Source: Blattabacterium cuenoti (GTDB taxonomy: Bacteria; Bacteroidota; Bacteroidia; Flavobacteriales; Blattabacteriaceae). Taken from it: a stretch of 64,000 bases of DNA. Position numbers and translations under genes: made by a program. The notes beneath the pieces are model-generated. The model saw only the letters and a program-made list of their open reading frames with translations. It had not been told where the DNA came from and did not search any database. Shown here piece after piece: positions 38,574 through 49,346 of the stretch (within the stretch, counting starts at the first letter, position 1; the number at the start of each line of letters is the position of its first letter). The DNA is taken from assembly GCF_014252435.1 (NCBI RefSeq), contig NZ_CP059220.1:1-64000 (forward strand), in the 5' to 3' direction.

Positions 38574-41252
38574 ATGAAATATACAACGATAAAAAATAGA
38601 TTTCTTGATTTTTTTCAGAAAAAACAACATAAAATTATTTCTTCTTATCCAATTTTTTCAGAAAATGACCCTTCTCTATTTTTTGTTAATGCTGGGATGA
38701 ATCCTTTTAAAGATTATTTTTTAGGAAATCGAATTCCTAAATATTCTAGAATAGCAAATATTCAAAAATGTCTTAGAATTGATGGAAAACATAATGATCT
38801 AAAACATGTTGGATATGATAGTTATCATCATACTCTTTTTGAAATGTTAGGTAATTGGTCTTTTGGAGATTATTCAAGAGAAAAAGCGATTAAATGGGCA
38901 TGGGATTTATTAATTAATGTATACAATATTCCTAAAAAAAATATGTATATCTCTATTTTTGTAGGAGATAAAAAAGATAATTTATCTTTAGATAAAGAAA
39001 CTCTAACATATTGGAGTCTTTTAGTAGACAAAGATCATATACTTTTTTTTGGAAAACAAGATAATTTTTGGGAAATGGGAGAAACAGGTCCATGTGGACC
39101 ATGTACTGAAATACATGTAGATATTCGTAGTGAAAAAGAAAAAAAAATGATTTCTGGAAAAAATTTGATTAATCAAAATAATCCAGGTGTAATAGAAATA
39201 TGGAATATTGTTTTTATAGAATTTTTTCGAAAATTAGATGGGACCCTAGAATACCTTTCTAAAAAACATGTAGATACAGGAATGGGATTAGAAAGAATAT
39301 GTATGGTTTTACAAGAAAAATCATCTAGTTATGACACTGATCTTTTTCTTCCAATTATTCAAGATATAAAAAAATATGTTCATGAAAAAACCTCTAATGA
39401 ATTATATCAAAAAATAACTATACAAATGATTTCAGATCATTTAAGAGCTATTATTTGTTCTATCCTTGATGGACAATTACCATCAAATAATGGAGCCGGA
39501 TACGTAATAAGAAAAATTTTAAGAAGATCAATTATTTATATGAATCGTTTTTTAGGTAAAGAAAATCCTTTTATATATCAATTTGTCGATTCTTTTTCAA
39601 AAAAAATGAAGGATTATTTTCCACTACTAGAACATAAAAAAAATTATATAAAACAAGTAATCGAAGAAGAGGAAATATCTTTTCTTAATGTAATTAAAAG
39701 AGGAAATAAAAAAATTCAACATGTTATTAAAAAATATAAAGAACAAAATGAAAATATTATTAGTGGAAAAATTATTTTTCAATTATATGATACATATGGA
39801 TATCCTTTTGAATTATCCAAAATAATTGCTCATAAAAACAATTTATTAATCGATGAAAAATTATTTCAAAAAAAATTGTTAGAACAAAAAAAAAGATCTA
39901 GAAAAAAAGATAAAATTATAAAAAAAGATTGGATTCGTATAAATCATCATATATCTATTTCTGATGAAAATCATTTTGTAGGATATGATTGCATAAGATG
40001 TAATATTTTTATTATAAAATATAGAAAAGTAATAAATAATCTGGAAAATAATCATTACTATGAATTAGTTTTTTCTCACACACCTTTTTATCCTATAGGT
40101 GGAGGACAATTGTGTGATATTGGATATATAAAAAATCAATTTAATAAAGTTGTTATTTTTGATGTTAAAAAAGAAAATTCTATTATTATTCATTTAGCTC
40201 GAGTATTGCCAATAAATATAAAAAATTCTTTTCAAGCAGTAGTCAATCAGAATAGAAGAAGTAAAATAGAAAAAAATCATACATCTACTCATTTATTATA
40301 TTTTGCATTAAAAAAAATTTTAGGAAAACATGTTCAACAAAAAGGATCTTATATAGGAGAAAATTATTTACGTTTTGATTTTTATCATTTTAAAAAAATA
40401 ACTTTAATCGAGTTACAAAATATAGAAATTCTTGTTCAGGATATGATTATTCAAAATATTCCAATGAAAGAAAAAAAATTTAATACCTTGAAAGAAGCTA
40501 AAAAATATATGGATTTGTACCAAGGATCATTTGAAAACAAATATCCAAATCAACAAATACGTATTGTAAATTTTGGAGATTCTCATGAATTTTGTATAGG
40601 TACTCATGTAAAAAATACGGGATTAATTCATTTGTTTAAAATTTTATCAGATCGTTCTATCTCCTATGGAATTCGAAGAATAAAAGCAATAACTTCCGAT
40701 AAGGCTATTCAATATATACGAAATATTTGTAATGAATATCAATCATTAATGATAACAATGAACAATCCTAAATCTATTGAAAATAGTATTTCATATTTAA
40801 AAAATCAAAATAAAAATTTTAAAAAAGAAATATCCAAACTTCATGTACAATTTATAAAAATTCTGAAAAAAAAATATATTTCAAAAATTGTTTCTTTAAA
40901 AAATATGAAATATATTCTTGATTTCAATTTTTATAAAGAAAGTAATAATAATTTTGATTTGAATATGATTAGAAAAACTATTCTTCTTTTAAAAAAAGAT
41001 ATTCAAAATTTATTTATGGTAGTGGGTTTTGTAAAAGATAAAAAATCCATAGTTTTCATTTCTATATCAGATTCTGTAATTAAAATGAAAAATATACATG
41101 CTTGTAAAATAATGAAAAAAATTCAACATCATATTTGTGGAAAATGTTGGGGAGATTCTGCATTTTCTACTGCTATAGGAACAAAAATAGATGGATTATC
41201 TCTATTACATGATGATATCATGATATATTTAAAAAAAAATGTTTTACACTAA
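38574..41252 (+). CDS. alaS: Alanyl-tRNA synthetase
   Basis: This class II synthetase charges and proof-reads tRNA-Ala. From ATG at 38574 it has 892 residues; a GTG four codons earlier is less likely. The N-terminal catalytic domain carries FVNAGMNPFKD and GPCGPCTEIH, followed by the tRNA-recognition helices, the editing domain with zinc ligands HTSTHLL and CIGTHV (Cys and His retained, although the usual second residue Gly is Ile), and a C-terminal oligomerisation domain in diverged form. Length is close to normal. Confidence 0.96.
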   Translation: MKYTTIKNRFLDFFQKKQHKIISSYPIFSENDPSLFFVNAGMNPFKDYFLGNRIPKYSRIANIQKCLRIDGKHNDLKHVGYDSYHHTLFEMLGNWSFGDYSREKAIKWAWDLLINVYNIPKKNMYISIFVGDKKDNLSLDKETLTYWSLLVDKDHILFFGKQDNFWEMGETGPCGPCTEIHVDIRSEKEKKMISGKNLINQNNPGVIEIWNIVFIEFFRKLDGTLEYLSKKHVDTGMGLERICMVLQEKSSSYDTDLFLPIIQDIKKYVHEKTSNELYQKITIQMISDHLRAIICSILDGQLPSNNGAGYVIRKILRRSIIYMNRFLGKENPFIYQFVDSFSKKMKDYFPLLEHKKNYIKQVIEEEEISFLNVIKRGNKKIQHVIKKYKEQNENIISGKIIFQLYDTYGYPFELSKIIAHKNNLLIDEKLFQKKLLEQKKRSRKKDKIIKKDWIRINHHISISDENHFVGYDCIRCNIFIIKYRKVINNLENNHYYELVFSHTPFYPIGGGQLCDIGYIKNQFNKVVIFDVKKENSIIIHLARVLPINIKNSFQAVVNQNRRSKIEKNHTSTHLLYFALKKILGKHVQQKGSYIGENYLRFDFYHFKKITLIELQNIEILVQDMIIQNIPMKEKKFNTLKEAKKYMDLYQGSFENKYPNQQIRIVNFGDSHEFCIGTHVKNTGLIHLFKILSDRSISYGIRRIKAITSDKAIQYIRNICNEYQSLMITMNNPKSIENSISYLKNQNKNFKKEISKLHVQFIKILKKKYISKIVSLKNMKYILDFNFYKESNNNFDLNMIRKTILLLKKDIQNLFMVVGFVKDKKSIVFISISDSVIKMKNIHACKIMKKIQHHICGKCWGDSAFSTAIGTKIDGLSLLHDDIMIYLKKNVLH

Positions 41253-41307
41253 AAAAATATTGATTATTAACATATTTTGAAAATATTTAAATTAAAAAAA
41301 ATGATAT

Positions 41308-44049
41308 ATGACCGATAATTATTCTTTTCTAAATGCAATTTATATTGAACATATAGAATTTTTGTATAAAAAATATATGAAAAATCCTCAATCTGTAGAA
41401 TCAAGTTGGATGTATTTTTTTCATGGATTTAATTTTGGAAAAGAAAATTATAATACGTTGTATAACAAAAAAAATTATTCTTTTTTAAAAAATGTTAAAA
41501 TTGATGATCACGTAAAAAAAGAACTTTTAGTTTATCATTTAATTCAATTTTTTAGATATAAAGGACATTTTTTTGCTAAGAATAACCCTATAGAAAATCA
41601 GAATAGAAATTTTCCAGACTTGAATAATTTTAATTTATCTCATCAAGATCTTGATAGATTTTTTGAATCTGGAAAATCTATAGGAATTAAAAAAAATTCC
41701 TTAAAAAATATAATTTTTTATCTAAAAAATATATATTGTGGCACTATAGGAATAGAATATCCTAATATTTTATGTTTTGAAAACATTCAGTGGATTGAAA
41801 AGTGGTTTCAGAATAAAAAACAATTTTCTACAAAAGAAAAAAAAAATTTTTTAAAAAAATTAAATCATTCTATTTTATTTGAAAATTTTATTCATAATAA
41901 ATTTATAGGACAAAAAAGATTTTCGATAGAAGGAAATGAATCAATATTACCTGCATTATCTGATATGATTGAATATGCCTCTATTGAATATAATACTGAA
42001 ATTTTTGTAGTAGGAATGTCACATAGAGGACGGTTAAATGTTCTATTTAATTTATTTCAAAAAGATTGTTCTCATATATTTAATGAATTTCAAGGAAAAG
42101 AATATAAAGAACAAAATATTTCCGGAGATGTCAAATATCACTTAGGTTATTCCAAAATTATAGAGAATATAAATCGAAAAAGTGTAACGATTCACTTAGT
42201 TCCTAATCCATCTCATTTAGAATCAGTGAATCCTATTGTAGAAGGTATAGTTCGAGCAAAAATTGATATACATTATTATAATAATAAAAATAAGTATCAA
42301 AAAGTTATACCTATTATTATTCATGGAGATGCAGCTATATCTGGACAAGGAATTGTATATGAAGTATTACAGTTATCACAATTAAATGGATATAAAACAG
42401 GAGGAACTATTCATATAGTTATTAATAATCAAATAGGATTTACTACTTCTTGTATTGAAGGACGTTCTAGTTTATATTGTACAGATGTAGCTAAAGTAAC
42501 TTCTTCTCCAGTCTTACATGTTAATGCAAATGATGTTGAATCCGTAGTAAGATCGATACGTTTTGCTATAGATTTTAGAATGCGGTATAATAAGGATATT
42601 TTTATAGATCTTATAGGATATAGAAAATATGGTCATAATGAAGGTGATGAACCAAAATTTTCTCATCCCATTTTATATAAAATTATATCCAAATTTTCCA
42701 ATTCATATGAATTATATAAAAAAAAATTACAAGAAAATGGAGATATTAATGAAAAAGAAATTCACAATATAGAAAATGAATATCAACATATTCTCAATAA
42801 AGGATATCAAAAATCACAATATACGAAATGGAATATATTGAATTCGTTTTTAGAAAAAAACTGGACAAATTTTCCTATAGTATCTAATGATGAAAATATT
42901 TTCCAAAAAGTTAATACAAAATTTTCAAAATCCGATATAATCAAAATATCTAACAAGATTTTTAGACTTCCTGAAAAAAAAAAATTCTTCAAAAAAATAA
43001 CATCTATTTTTCAAAACAGATTAAGGATGATTGAAAATAATTTAGTTGATTGGAGTATGGCCGAGCTTTTAGCCTATGGTACTTTGTTATTTGAAGGATT
43101 TCATATTCGTTTATCAGGAGAAGATGTATCTAGAGGAACTTTTTCTCAACGTCATATTATTGTGAAAACAGAAAATGAAGAAAAAATCCTTCTATTAAAC
43201 AAAATAGGAAAAGGAAAAATACAAGTTTTTAATTCTCCACTTTCCGAATATGGTGTTTTAGGATTTGATTATGGATACGCAATGGTATCTCCTAATGTTT
43301 TAACATTATGGGAAGCCCAATTTGGAGATTTTGTTAATGGAGGACAAATTATTATAGATCAATATATTTCTTCTGGAGAAGATAAATGGAAAATTAGAAA
43401 TGGAATTGTTTTATTATTACCACATGGATACGAAGGGCAAGGACCAGAACATTCTTCTGCACGTATAGAAAGATATTTACAACTTTGTGCAAAAAATAAT
43501 CAATTTTTAGCAAATTGTACTTCTCCTTCCAACTTTTATCATTTATTAAGAAGACATATGAAACTAAATTTTCGAAAACCTCTTATTATTTTTACTCCAA
43601 AAAGTTTATTACGAAATAAAAAATGTTTATCTACTATAGATGATTTATCCAAAGGGTTTTTTCAAGAAATCATAGATGATCCTAATATTACATATAAAGA
43701 TGAAATAAAAAAATTAATTTTCTGTTCTGGTAAGATTTATTATGATTTATTAGATAAAAGACGTCATATTCAAGATAAACAAACAGCCATTATTCGAATA
43801 GAACAAATATATCCATTAAAAATAAAAGAAATTCATGATATCATTTTACGATATAAAAATAAAAAAAAAATTTTATGGATTCAAGAAGAACCAGAGAATA
43901 TGGGTTTGTGGAGTTATATTTTAAGAAAAATAGGTAGATCTCTTCCAATAGATTTAGTTTCTCCTTGTGAAAACTCTAGTCCATCTACAGGTTCTTATAT
44001 AAATTTTTTAAAAATACAAAATCAAATTTTACAAAAGGCTTTCATTTAA
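41308..44049 (+). CDS. sucA: 2-oxoglutarate dehydrogenase E1 component
   Basis: E1 decarboxylates 2-oxoglutarate on thiamine diphosphate and passes the succinyl group to SucB. The 913 residues open with the E1 N-terminal region (SFLNAIYIEHIEFLYKKY...SWMYFFHGF), and contain VVGMSHRGRLNVL, HGDAAISGQG, the ThDP motif ending in VINNQIGFTT, GYRKYGHNEGDEP and the C-terminal GQGPEHSSARIERYLQL. It is complete and 29 bp upstream of sucB, with which it forms an operon. Confidence 0.97.
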   Translation: MTDNYSFLNAIYIEHIEFLYKKYMKNPQSVESSWMYFFHGFNFGKENYNTLYNKKNYSFLKNVKIDDHVKKELLVYHLIQFFRYKGHFFAKNNPIENQNRNFPDLNNFNLSHQDLDRFFESGKSIGIKKNSLKNIIFYLKNIYCGTIGIEYPNILCFENIQWIEKWFQNKKQFSTKEKKNFLKKLNHSILFENFIHNKFIGQKRFSIEGNESILPALSDMIEYASIEYNTEIFVVGMSHRGRLNVLFNLFQKDCSHIFNEFQGKEYKEQNISGDVKYHLGYSKIIENINRKSVTIHLVPNPSHLESVNPIVEGIVRAKIDIHYYNNKNKYQKVIPIIIHGDAAISGQGIVYEVLQLSQLNGYKTGGTIHIVINNQIGFTTSCIEGRSSLYCTDVAKVTSSPVLHVNANDVESVVRSIRFAIDFRMRYNKDIFIDLIGYRKYGHNEGDEPKFSHPILYKIISKFSNSYELYKKKLQENGDINEKEIHNIENEYQHILNKGYQKSQYTKWNILNSFLEKNWTNFPIVSNDENIFQKVNTKFSKSDIIKISNKIFRLPEKKKFFKKITSIFQNRLRMIENNLVDWSMAELLAYGTLLFEGFHIRLSGEDVSRGTFSQRHIIVKTENEEKILLLNKIGKGKIQVFNSPLSEYGVLGFDYGYAMVSPNVLTLWEAQFGDFVNGGQIIIDQYISSGEDKWKIRNGIVLLLPHGYEGQGPEHSSARIERYLQLCAKNNQFLANCTSPSNFYHLLRRHMKLNFRKPLIIFTPKSLLRNKKCLSTIDDLSKGFFQEIIDDPNITYKDEIKKLIFCSGKIYYDLLDKRRHIQDKQTAIIRIEQIYPLKIKEIHDIILRYKNKKKILWIQEEPENMGLWSYILRKIGRSLPIDLVSPCENSSPSTGSYINFLKIQNQILQKAFI

Positions 44050-44078
44050 TTTTTTAGAATATATTCAATTAACAAAAT

Positions 44079-45260
44079 ATGATAATACAAATAAAAGTGC
44101 CATCTCCTGGTGAATCAGTTACAGAAGTGGAAATTTCTTCATGGTTTGTTCAAAATGGAGATTATGTTCAGAAAGGACAAATTCTAGCCGAAATAGAATC
44201 AGATAAAGCTACATTAGAAATTCCTTCGGAATATGATGGATTAATCAAATTTTCCAAAAAAGTTGGAGATAAAATCAAAGTTGGAGATATTTTATGCTAT
44301 ATTGATATTTTAAAAAAAAAAAATAAAGAAAAAATAACAAATAATTATATAGAAAAAAAAATTTCTCCAGCATCGAGAAAAATGTTACAAGAAAAAAAAA
44401 TATCTTTAGATCTTATAAAAGGAACAGGAAAACATGGAGCTATAACAAAACAAGATTGTATCAATTATGAATTGGAACAAAATTCTTTTCTATCTAACAA
44501 AAATCATCAAATAAAAAAAAAAAACATTCGTTTAGAACGAACCACTCCATTATCTTCTCTTAGAAAAAAAATATCTGATCGATTAGTATCGATAAAAAAT
44601 AAAACAGCATCTCTTACAACTTTTAATGAGGTAGATATGAATGAAATATTTATAATCAGAAAAAGATATAAAGATATTTTTAAAAAAAAACATGGATTAA
44701 GCTTAGGTTTTATGTCTTTTTTTACTATTTCTTGTGTTAGATCATTAAAAATGTATCCAGATATAAATGCTATGATTGAAGGTTCTAATAAAGTGAATTT
44801 TGAATACTATGATATTAGTATTGCTATATCTGGACCTAAAGGGTTATTTGTACCTGTAATAAAAAATGTAGAATATATGTCTTTTAAGGAAATAGAAAAG
44901 GAAATAGATAGATTATCTAAACGAGTGAAAAATGGAAAAATATCCATTAACGAAATGACAGGTGGAACTTTTACTATTACTAATGGAGGAATATTTGGAT
45001 CTATGTTATCTACTCCAATAATTAATCCACCTCAAAGTGCTATTTTAGGTATGCATCAAATCAAAAATAGAGTTGTCGTAATTAACGGATCTATTCAGAT
45101 ACGTCCTATTATGTATTTAGCTTTAACGTATGATCATAGAATTATTGATGGAAAAGAAGCCGTTGGATTTTTATCATCTATTAAAGAATCAATAGAGAAT
45201 CCAATTAAATTTCTTATGGGAGGAAAAGTATCAAATATAAATCAAACATTAGATTTATAA
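44079..45260 (+). CDS. sucB: 2-oxoglutarate dehydrogenase E2 (dihydrolipoamide succinyltransferase)
   Basis: SucB accepts the succinyl group from SucA on its lipoyl arm and makes succinyl-CoA. The 393 residues have one lipoyl domain (Lys in ESDKATLEIP), a subunit-binding domain (about 105-140, SPASRKMLQEKKISLDLI...GKHGAITKQD) and the acyltransferase core ending with TYDHRIIDGKEAV. The SDKATLEIP lipoyl motif and its position behind sucA distinguish it from the other E2 at about 6-7 kb. It is convergent with the next gene, 10 bp away. Confidence 0.96.
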   Translation: MIIQIKVPSPGESVTEVEISSWFVQNGDYVQKGQILAEIESDKATLEIPSEYDGLIKFSKKVGDKIKVGDILCYIDILKKKNKEKITNNYIEKKISPASRKMLQEKKISLDLIKGTGKHGAITKQDCINYELEQNSFLSNKNHQIKKKNIRLERTTPLSSLRKKISDRLVSIKNKTASLTTFNEVDMNEIFIIRKRYKDIFKKKHGLSLGFMSFFTISCVRSLKMYPDINAMIEGSNKVNFEYYDISIAISGPKGLFVPVIKNVEYMSFKEIEKEIDRLSKRVKNGKISINEMTGGTFTITNGGIFGSMLSTPIINPPQSAILGMHQIKNRVVVINGSIQIRPIMYLALTYDHRIIDGKEAVGFLSSIKESIENPIKFLMGGKVSNINQTLDL

Positions 45261-45270
45261 AAAAAATGAT

Positions 45271-45831
45271 TTAATATTTATTTCGAATGAAAGGATTTTG
45301 CATATTGTTAATTCCCAAATTTATTTTTTTCATTTGCATTTTTATTATTTGTATTTGATTTTGAAACAATTTATTTTTATCCATTTTTTTAACTTCCATT
45401 AATAAAATTTTAGCATTTCTTTTGTCCCCTTTTGATAAAGAAGCTATAACCAAATTTAGTTTAGCTATAATAATATTTTGATTAAATTTTAATCCACTAT
45501 CTAATGCTTTATTCATATAATTTTCTGATTGAAATATATTTTTATTTGAATAAAATATTCCATTTAAAAAATAATAATAAGCTATCTGATTTTTAGTAAG
45601 TTGTAATTTAGGATTTTTAATATGTTCTAACCATATTTTTAATCCTTTCATATCACTTTTCGTAATTCTAAAAAATGCCAATATCAAAAATTCATTTCTA
45701 AAAATAAAAAAAATTGGAATCATACTTATAAAAAATAAAATAGATCCTAATATGTAATTTTTTTGAAAAAAAAATAAAATAGAAATTAAAAATATTATAA
45801 AAAAAAATATGATTTTTGTAATTATTCTCAT
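45271..45831 (-). CDS. Conserved membrane protein with TPR-like repeats, function unknown
   Basis: The 186 residues begin with two hydrophobic helices (about 5-25 and 29-48) and continue with a helical region (about 75-160) resembling two to three degenerate tetratricopeptide repeats (YYFLNGIFYSNKNIFQSENY, KLNLVIASLSKGDKRNAKIL). I recognise the architecture from flavobacterial hypothetical proteins but no function is known to me. It sits 8 bp after the esterase gene on the same strand, so the two are likely cotranscribed. Confidence 0.6.
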   Translation of the reverse strand: MRIITKIIFFFIIFLISILFFFQKNYILGSILFFISMIPIFFIFRNEFLILAFFRITKSDMKGLKIWLEHIKNPKLQLTKNQIAYYYFLNGIFYSNKNIFQSENYMNKALDSGLKFNQNIIIAKLNLVIASLSKGDKRNAKILLMEVKKMDKNKLFQNQIQIIKMQMKKINLGINNMQNPFIRNKY

Positions 45832-45839
45832 GTTATATT

Positions 45840-46508
45840 CTAATTTTGGTTATTTATCCAATTAATAATATCTTTATAATTTGTTTCACACAAAGTATGT
45901 TCTGAATTATATTCATTATAACATAAATTATTGGAAGAAACTCCTATTTTATTTAGGATTTTTATACTCTGTCTTGCTAAATTTATAGGAATGATATTAT
46001 CATATTTTCCGTGAGAAATGAAGAAATCCAAATTATCATAACAATTTGAATTTTTATGTAATTTAGAAAATATGTTATTTTCTACATATCCACTTAATGC
46101 AATAATTTTTTTTACTTTTTTGAAATTTTTTAAAGCAATAGCATAACTTAATATAGCTCCTTGACTAAATCCACATAACCAAACATTATGATTATTTAAT
46201 TGATATTTTTGGATTATATCATTTATCAACATGGATATTTTATCAATAGATACTTTAGCTTGTTCAATATTAATAAATTTTTTTTTATCCGAAAAATCAA
46301 TATCATACCAATGATATGCATTTTGTTCTTTTTTAAAAAGACCTCTTATACTCACAACAAATAAATTTTTAGGTATATCTTTTGTCATAAAAAAGAGATT
46401 ATTTTCATTACTTCCGTATCCATGAATCATAAGAAAAAGAGAAGAATCCTTTATAATATTAGATTTTCTCATAATATATTTAATAGAACAATTTTTTTTA
46501 GAAAACAT
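45840..46508 (-). CDS. Alpha/beta-hydrolase, phospholipase/carboxylesterase family
   Basis: The 222-residue protein has the oxyanion strand LMIHGYGSNENNLF, the nucleophile elbow GFSQGA, an Asp in HGKYDNIIPI and a His in NSEHTLCE, which complete a Ser-Asp-His triad of the YpfH/acyl-protein-thioesterase-like family. No signal peptide is evident, so it should be cytosolic. The substrate is unknown. Confidence 0.82.
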   Translation of the reverse strand: MFSKKNCSIKYIMRKSNIIKDSSLFLMIHGYGSNENNLFFMTKDIPKNLFVVSIRGLFKKEQNAYHWYDIDFSDKKKFINIEQAKVSIDKISMLINDIIQKYQLNNHNVWLCGFSQGAILSYAIALKNFKKVKKIIALSGYVENNIFSKLHKNSNCYDNLDFFISHGKYDNIIPINLARQSIKILNKIGVSSNNLCYNEYNSEHTLCETNYKDIINWINNQN

Positions 46509-46703
46509 TTTATATAATTTTATTTTGTATTTTTAATTTGATATTATAAATATTTAATTTTTTTAAAAGAAACTTCAATTATTGAAAAATATTTATAATA
46601 TTTTTATGTATTATATATTCGTATACATTGTATATTGAATAAAATATATATTTTAAAAATAAACGATTTTTAATTTAAATTTACTATTTAAAAACTTTAT
46701 TTA

Positions 46704-47903
46704 ATGAATTTATATGAATATCAGGGAAAAGAAATATTAAAATATTTTTCAATCCATGTTCCTAATGGAATAATGGTAAAAACACCGGAAAAAGCTGTTC
46801 AAGCTGCTAAAATTTTATTTCAAAAAACAAATAAAACATCTTTAGTAATTAAAGCTCAAATTCATGCAGGTGGACGAGGTAAGGCAGGTGGAATTAAAAT
46901 AGTAAAATCATTAGATGACGTATATAAAGAATCTACCAATATGTTAGGAAAATATTTATCTACTCATCAAACTTCTAAAAAAGGAATTCAAGTAAAAAAA
47001 ATTTTATTATCTGAAGATGTATATAATTCAGAACCTACTCCTCCAATAGAATTATATTTATCAATTTTATTAAATCGTGAAATAGAAAAAAATATTATTC
47101 TTTATTCCAAAAAAGGAGGAGTTAATATTGAAGATTTATCAAAAAAAAAACCTAATGAAATATATAAAGAAGAAATTGATCCATTATTAGGATTACAATA
47201 TTTTCAAATTAGAAAAATAGCTTTTCATTTAGGTATGGATAATAATGATTCATTAAAAAATTTTCAAAATTTTTTAATGAATCTCGTCAAGGCATATCAA
47301 TATTATAATGCTTTATTAATAGAAATCAATCCATTAATTAAAACATTTGATAATCATATTACACCAATAGATGTAAAAATCATATTAGATGATAATGCGT
47401 TATCTCGTCATAAAATGTATAAAAAAAAATATCATTTCTTTAATAAAATCACAGAATCAAGATCAAAACTTAATTTCGTAAAACTTACAGGAGGAAATGT
47501 AGGATGTATGGTAAATGGAGCTGGATTAGCCATGGCTACTATGGATATGATCAAATCTTGCGGAGGAATCCCTGCTAATTTTTTGGATATAGGAGGAAAT
47601 GCTGATAAAAAAAGAGTGGAAAATGCTTTTTCTCTTATAATAAGTGATAAAACGGTGAAAATTGTATTAATTAATATATTTGGAGGTATTGTAAGATGTG
47701 ATATTGTTGCAAAAGGAATTATTGATTCTTATTCAAAAAAACATAAAAGTTATATAAATCAAATTCCTTTAATTATTCGATTGCAAGGAACAAATGAAAA
47801 ATTGGCTAAATCAATACTTCAAAATCATTTACTATTAATTTATTATGTTTCTTCTCTAAAAGAAGCTTCGGATAAAATTAAAAATATTTTATTTAATAAG
47901 TAA
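46704..47903 (+). CDS. sucC: Succinyl-CoA ligase beta subunit
   Basis: The beta subunit carries the nucleotide-binding ATP-grasp domain of succinyl-CoA synthetase, a substrate-level phosphorylation step of the TCA cycle. The 399 residues begin MNLYEYQGKEIL, contain KAQIHAGGRGKAGGIK, LIEINPL and the C-terminal CoA-ligase half with ANFLDIGGNADKKRV and NIFGGIVRCD. The alpha subunit gene sucD is not adjacent; in Bacteroidota the two are often unlinked. Confidence 0.96.
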   Translation: MNLYEYQGKEILKYFSIHVPNGIMVKTPEKAVQAAKILFQKTNKTSLVIKAQIHAGGRGKAGGIKIVKSLDDVYKESTNMLGKYLSTHQTSKKGIQVKKILLSEDVYNSEPTPPIELYLSILLNREIEKNIILYSKKGGVNIEDLSKKKPNEIYKEEIDPLLGLQYFQIRKIAFHLGMDNNDSLKNFQNFLMNLVKAYQYYNALLIEINPLIKTFDNHITPIDVKIILDDNALSRHKMYKKKYHFFNKITESRSKLNFVKLTGGNVGCMVNGAGLAMATMDMIKSCGGIPANFLDIGGNADKKRVENAFSLIISDKTVKIVLINIFGGIVRCDIVAKGIIDSYSKKHKSYINQIPLIIRLQGTNEKLAKSILQNHLLLIYYVSSLKEASDKIKNILFNK

Positions 47904-48528
47904 AATATTGATTTTAATATAAATGAAAACATTTTTAATCAACTAATTATTGCATAATAAATATCAATATAAAAAATTGAGGAAAATAATTGATTAAAAA
48001 AAATCTTATATATTAAGTTATGTAATGAAAATAATTTGTTTTGAAATATTATTTTTTCATGACCCATATAAAGTTGAAAACAATATATGTACTTATCTAT
48101 TTTGTTATACATAAGATAGAATAATTTATATCAATTAAAAAATATTTTAATATTCTGATTATTCAATCAGTCTTTAAACAATTATGAAAATTATAATATT
48201 ACACAATATATATTTGTAATAATGAAATTTTTTACATTATTATTTTTAATAAAATAAATGAACGTCATTAATTTATGAAAATTACATAAAAAATATATTT
48301 ATATATTATTACTATAATAGATTTGTATCTATCCGAAAAATATTGATATATGATATTTTTTTATGGTTTTTGTTTAAAAATAAAATATAAAAGTAGAAAA
48401 TTTATTATGATTGATATTTTTTCAAATATGTATATAAATATATTGTGTAATAAATAAATATATATAAAAATTTTATGTTTTATTATATTAATTTGAATAA
48501 TATTTAAACTAAACATATAATAATAAAC
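47904..48528 (+). other. Gene-free region between sucC and truncated dnaX
   Basis: These 625 bp lie where the 5' two-thirds of dnaX would be expected. All frames are stop-filled and I could not find any AAA+ motif (no GxxGxGKT or DEVH-like codon string) on either strand. The region is also shorter than the missing coding sequence (about 1 kb), so part has been deleted and the rest has drifted. Confidence 0.6.
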
Positions 48529-49275
48529 GTGTTACAATCTTTTGATTCCTATTTTTTTTTAAAATTAATCAATTCATTATTAGAAGATAATGTAGATAAA
48601 ATCTTTATTCTTTTAAACCATATTTCTCATAAAGAAATCAACTTTAAAAATTTTTTACATGGACTCATTCATCATTTTAAATGTATTTTTCTATCAAAAA
48701 AAAATAAAATAACTTCATTTATCAAATATGATAAAAAAATAATACAACTTTATATTGATCAATCAAAAAAATTATCTTATTTAATGTTGAATCAAGCTAT
48801 AGAAACTTGTATTCATATAATACATAAAAACGATAATTCTAAATTAATGATAGATATATGCATTATTCAATTATCATATATATTTTCTATACAACATAAT
48901 AAAGATATAAATGACTTGAATTTAAATGATAAAACTTATTTAGTCCAAATAATTTGGAAAAAATTTATCAATAAAATTCGAGAAAAAATGAATCCTATTT
49001 ATTTAAATATTTTTGAACGAAGAATTGATTTTCAAATTTTTAATGAAAAAACTTTCTTAGTTTTATCTTCCAAATTAGAAAAAGATGTTGTTATTTTAAT
49101 TCATCATGAATTTAGAAAATTTGTTCAATACGAATTAAAAAGTTCTTTTTTAAAATTTGGAATAATAAGAAAAAGTATTATGGATAAATATCATTTTTTA
49201 TATCAAGAAAACAAATTTTTGGAAAATTTAATAAAAAAATTAAATTTAAGAATATTTTGTTCTTTTTCATCATGA
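48529..49275 (+). pseudogene. dnaX: DnaX (DNA polymerase III gamma/tau) C-terminal part only
   Basis: The 248-residue frame aligns with domain III and the tau-like tail of flavobacterial DnaX: FDSYFFLKLINSLLEDNVDK, then FLHGLIHHFKCIFL, YIDQSKKLSYLMLNQAIE and the helical tail with IWKKFINKIREKMNPIYL. The AAA+ ATPase, Walker A/B and zinc finger are absent, and an in-frame stop lies eight codons before the GTG start, so at least about 350 N-terminal residues are missing. Either the gene is a 5'-truncated pseudogene with a long surviving frame, or DnaX is split and the ATPase half is encoded elsewhere. The frame itself shows no internal damage over 747 bp. Confidence 0.7.
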
Positions 49276-49346
49276 AAAAATATATCATTTTTATTTTTTA
49301 ATAATTATTTGAAATAGTAATTCATTATTTATTAAAGAATATTTTC

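Noticed and set aside
46509-46703. Palindromic GTATAC near 46622 as a possible operator before sucC
   Set aside because: A 6-bp palindrome is too short to support an operator in this base composition.
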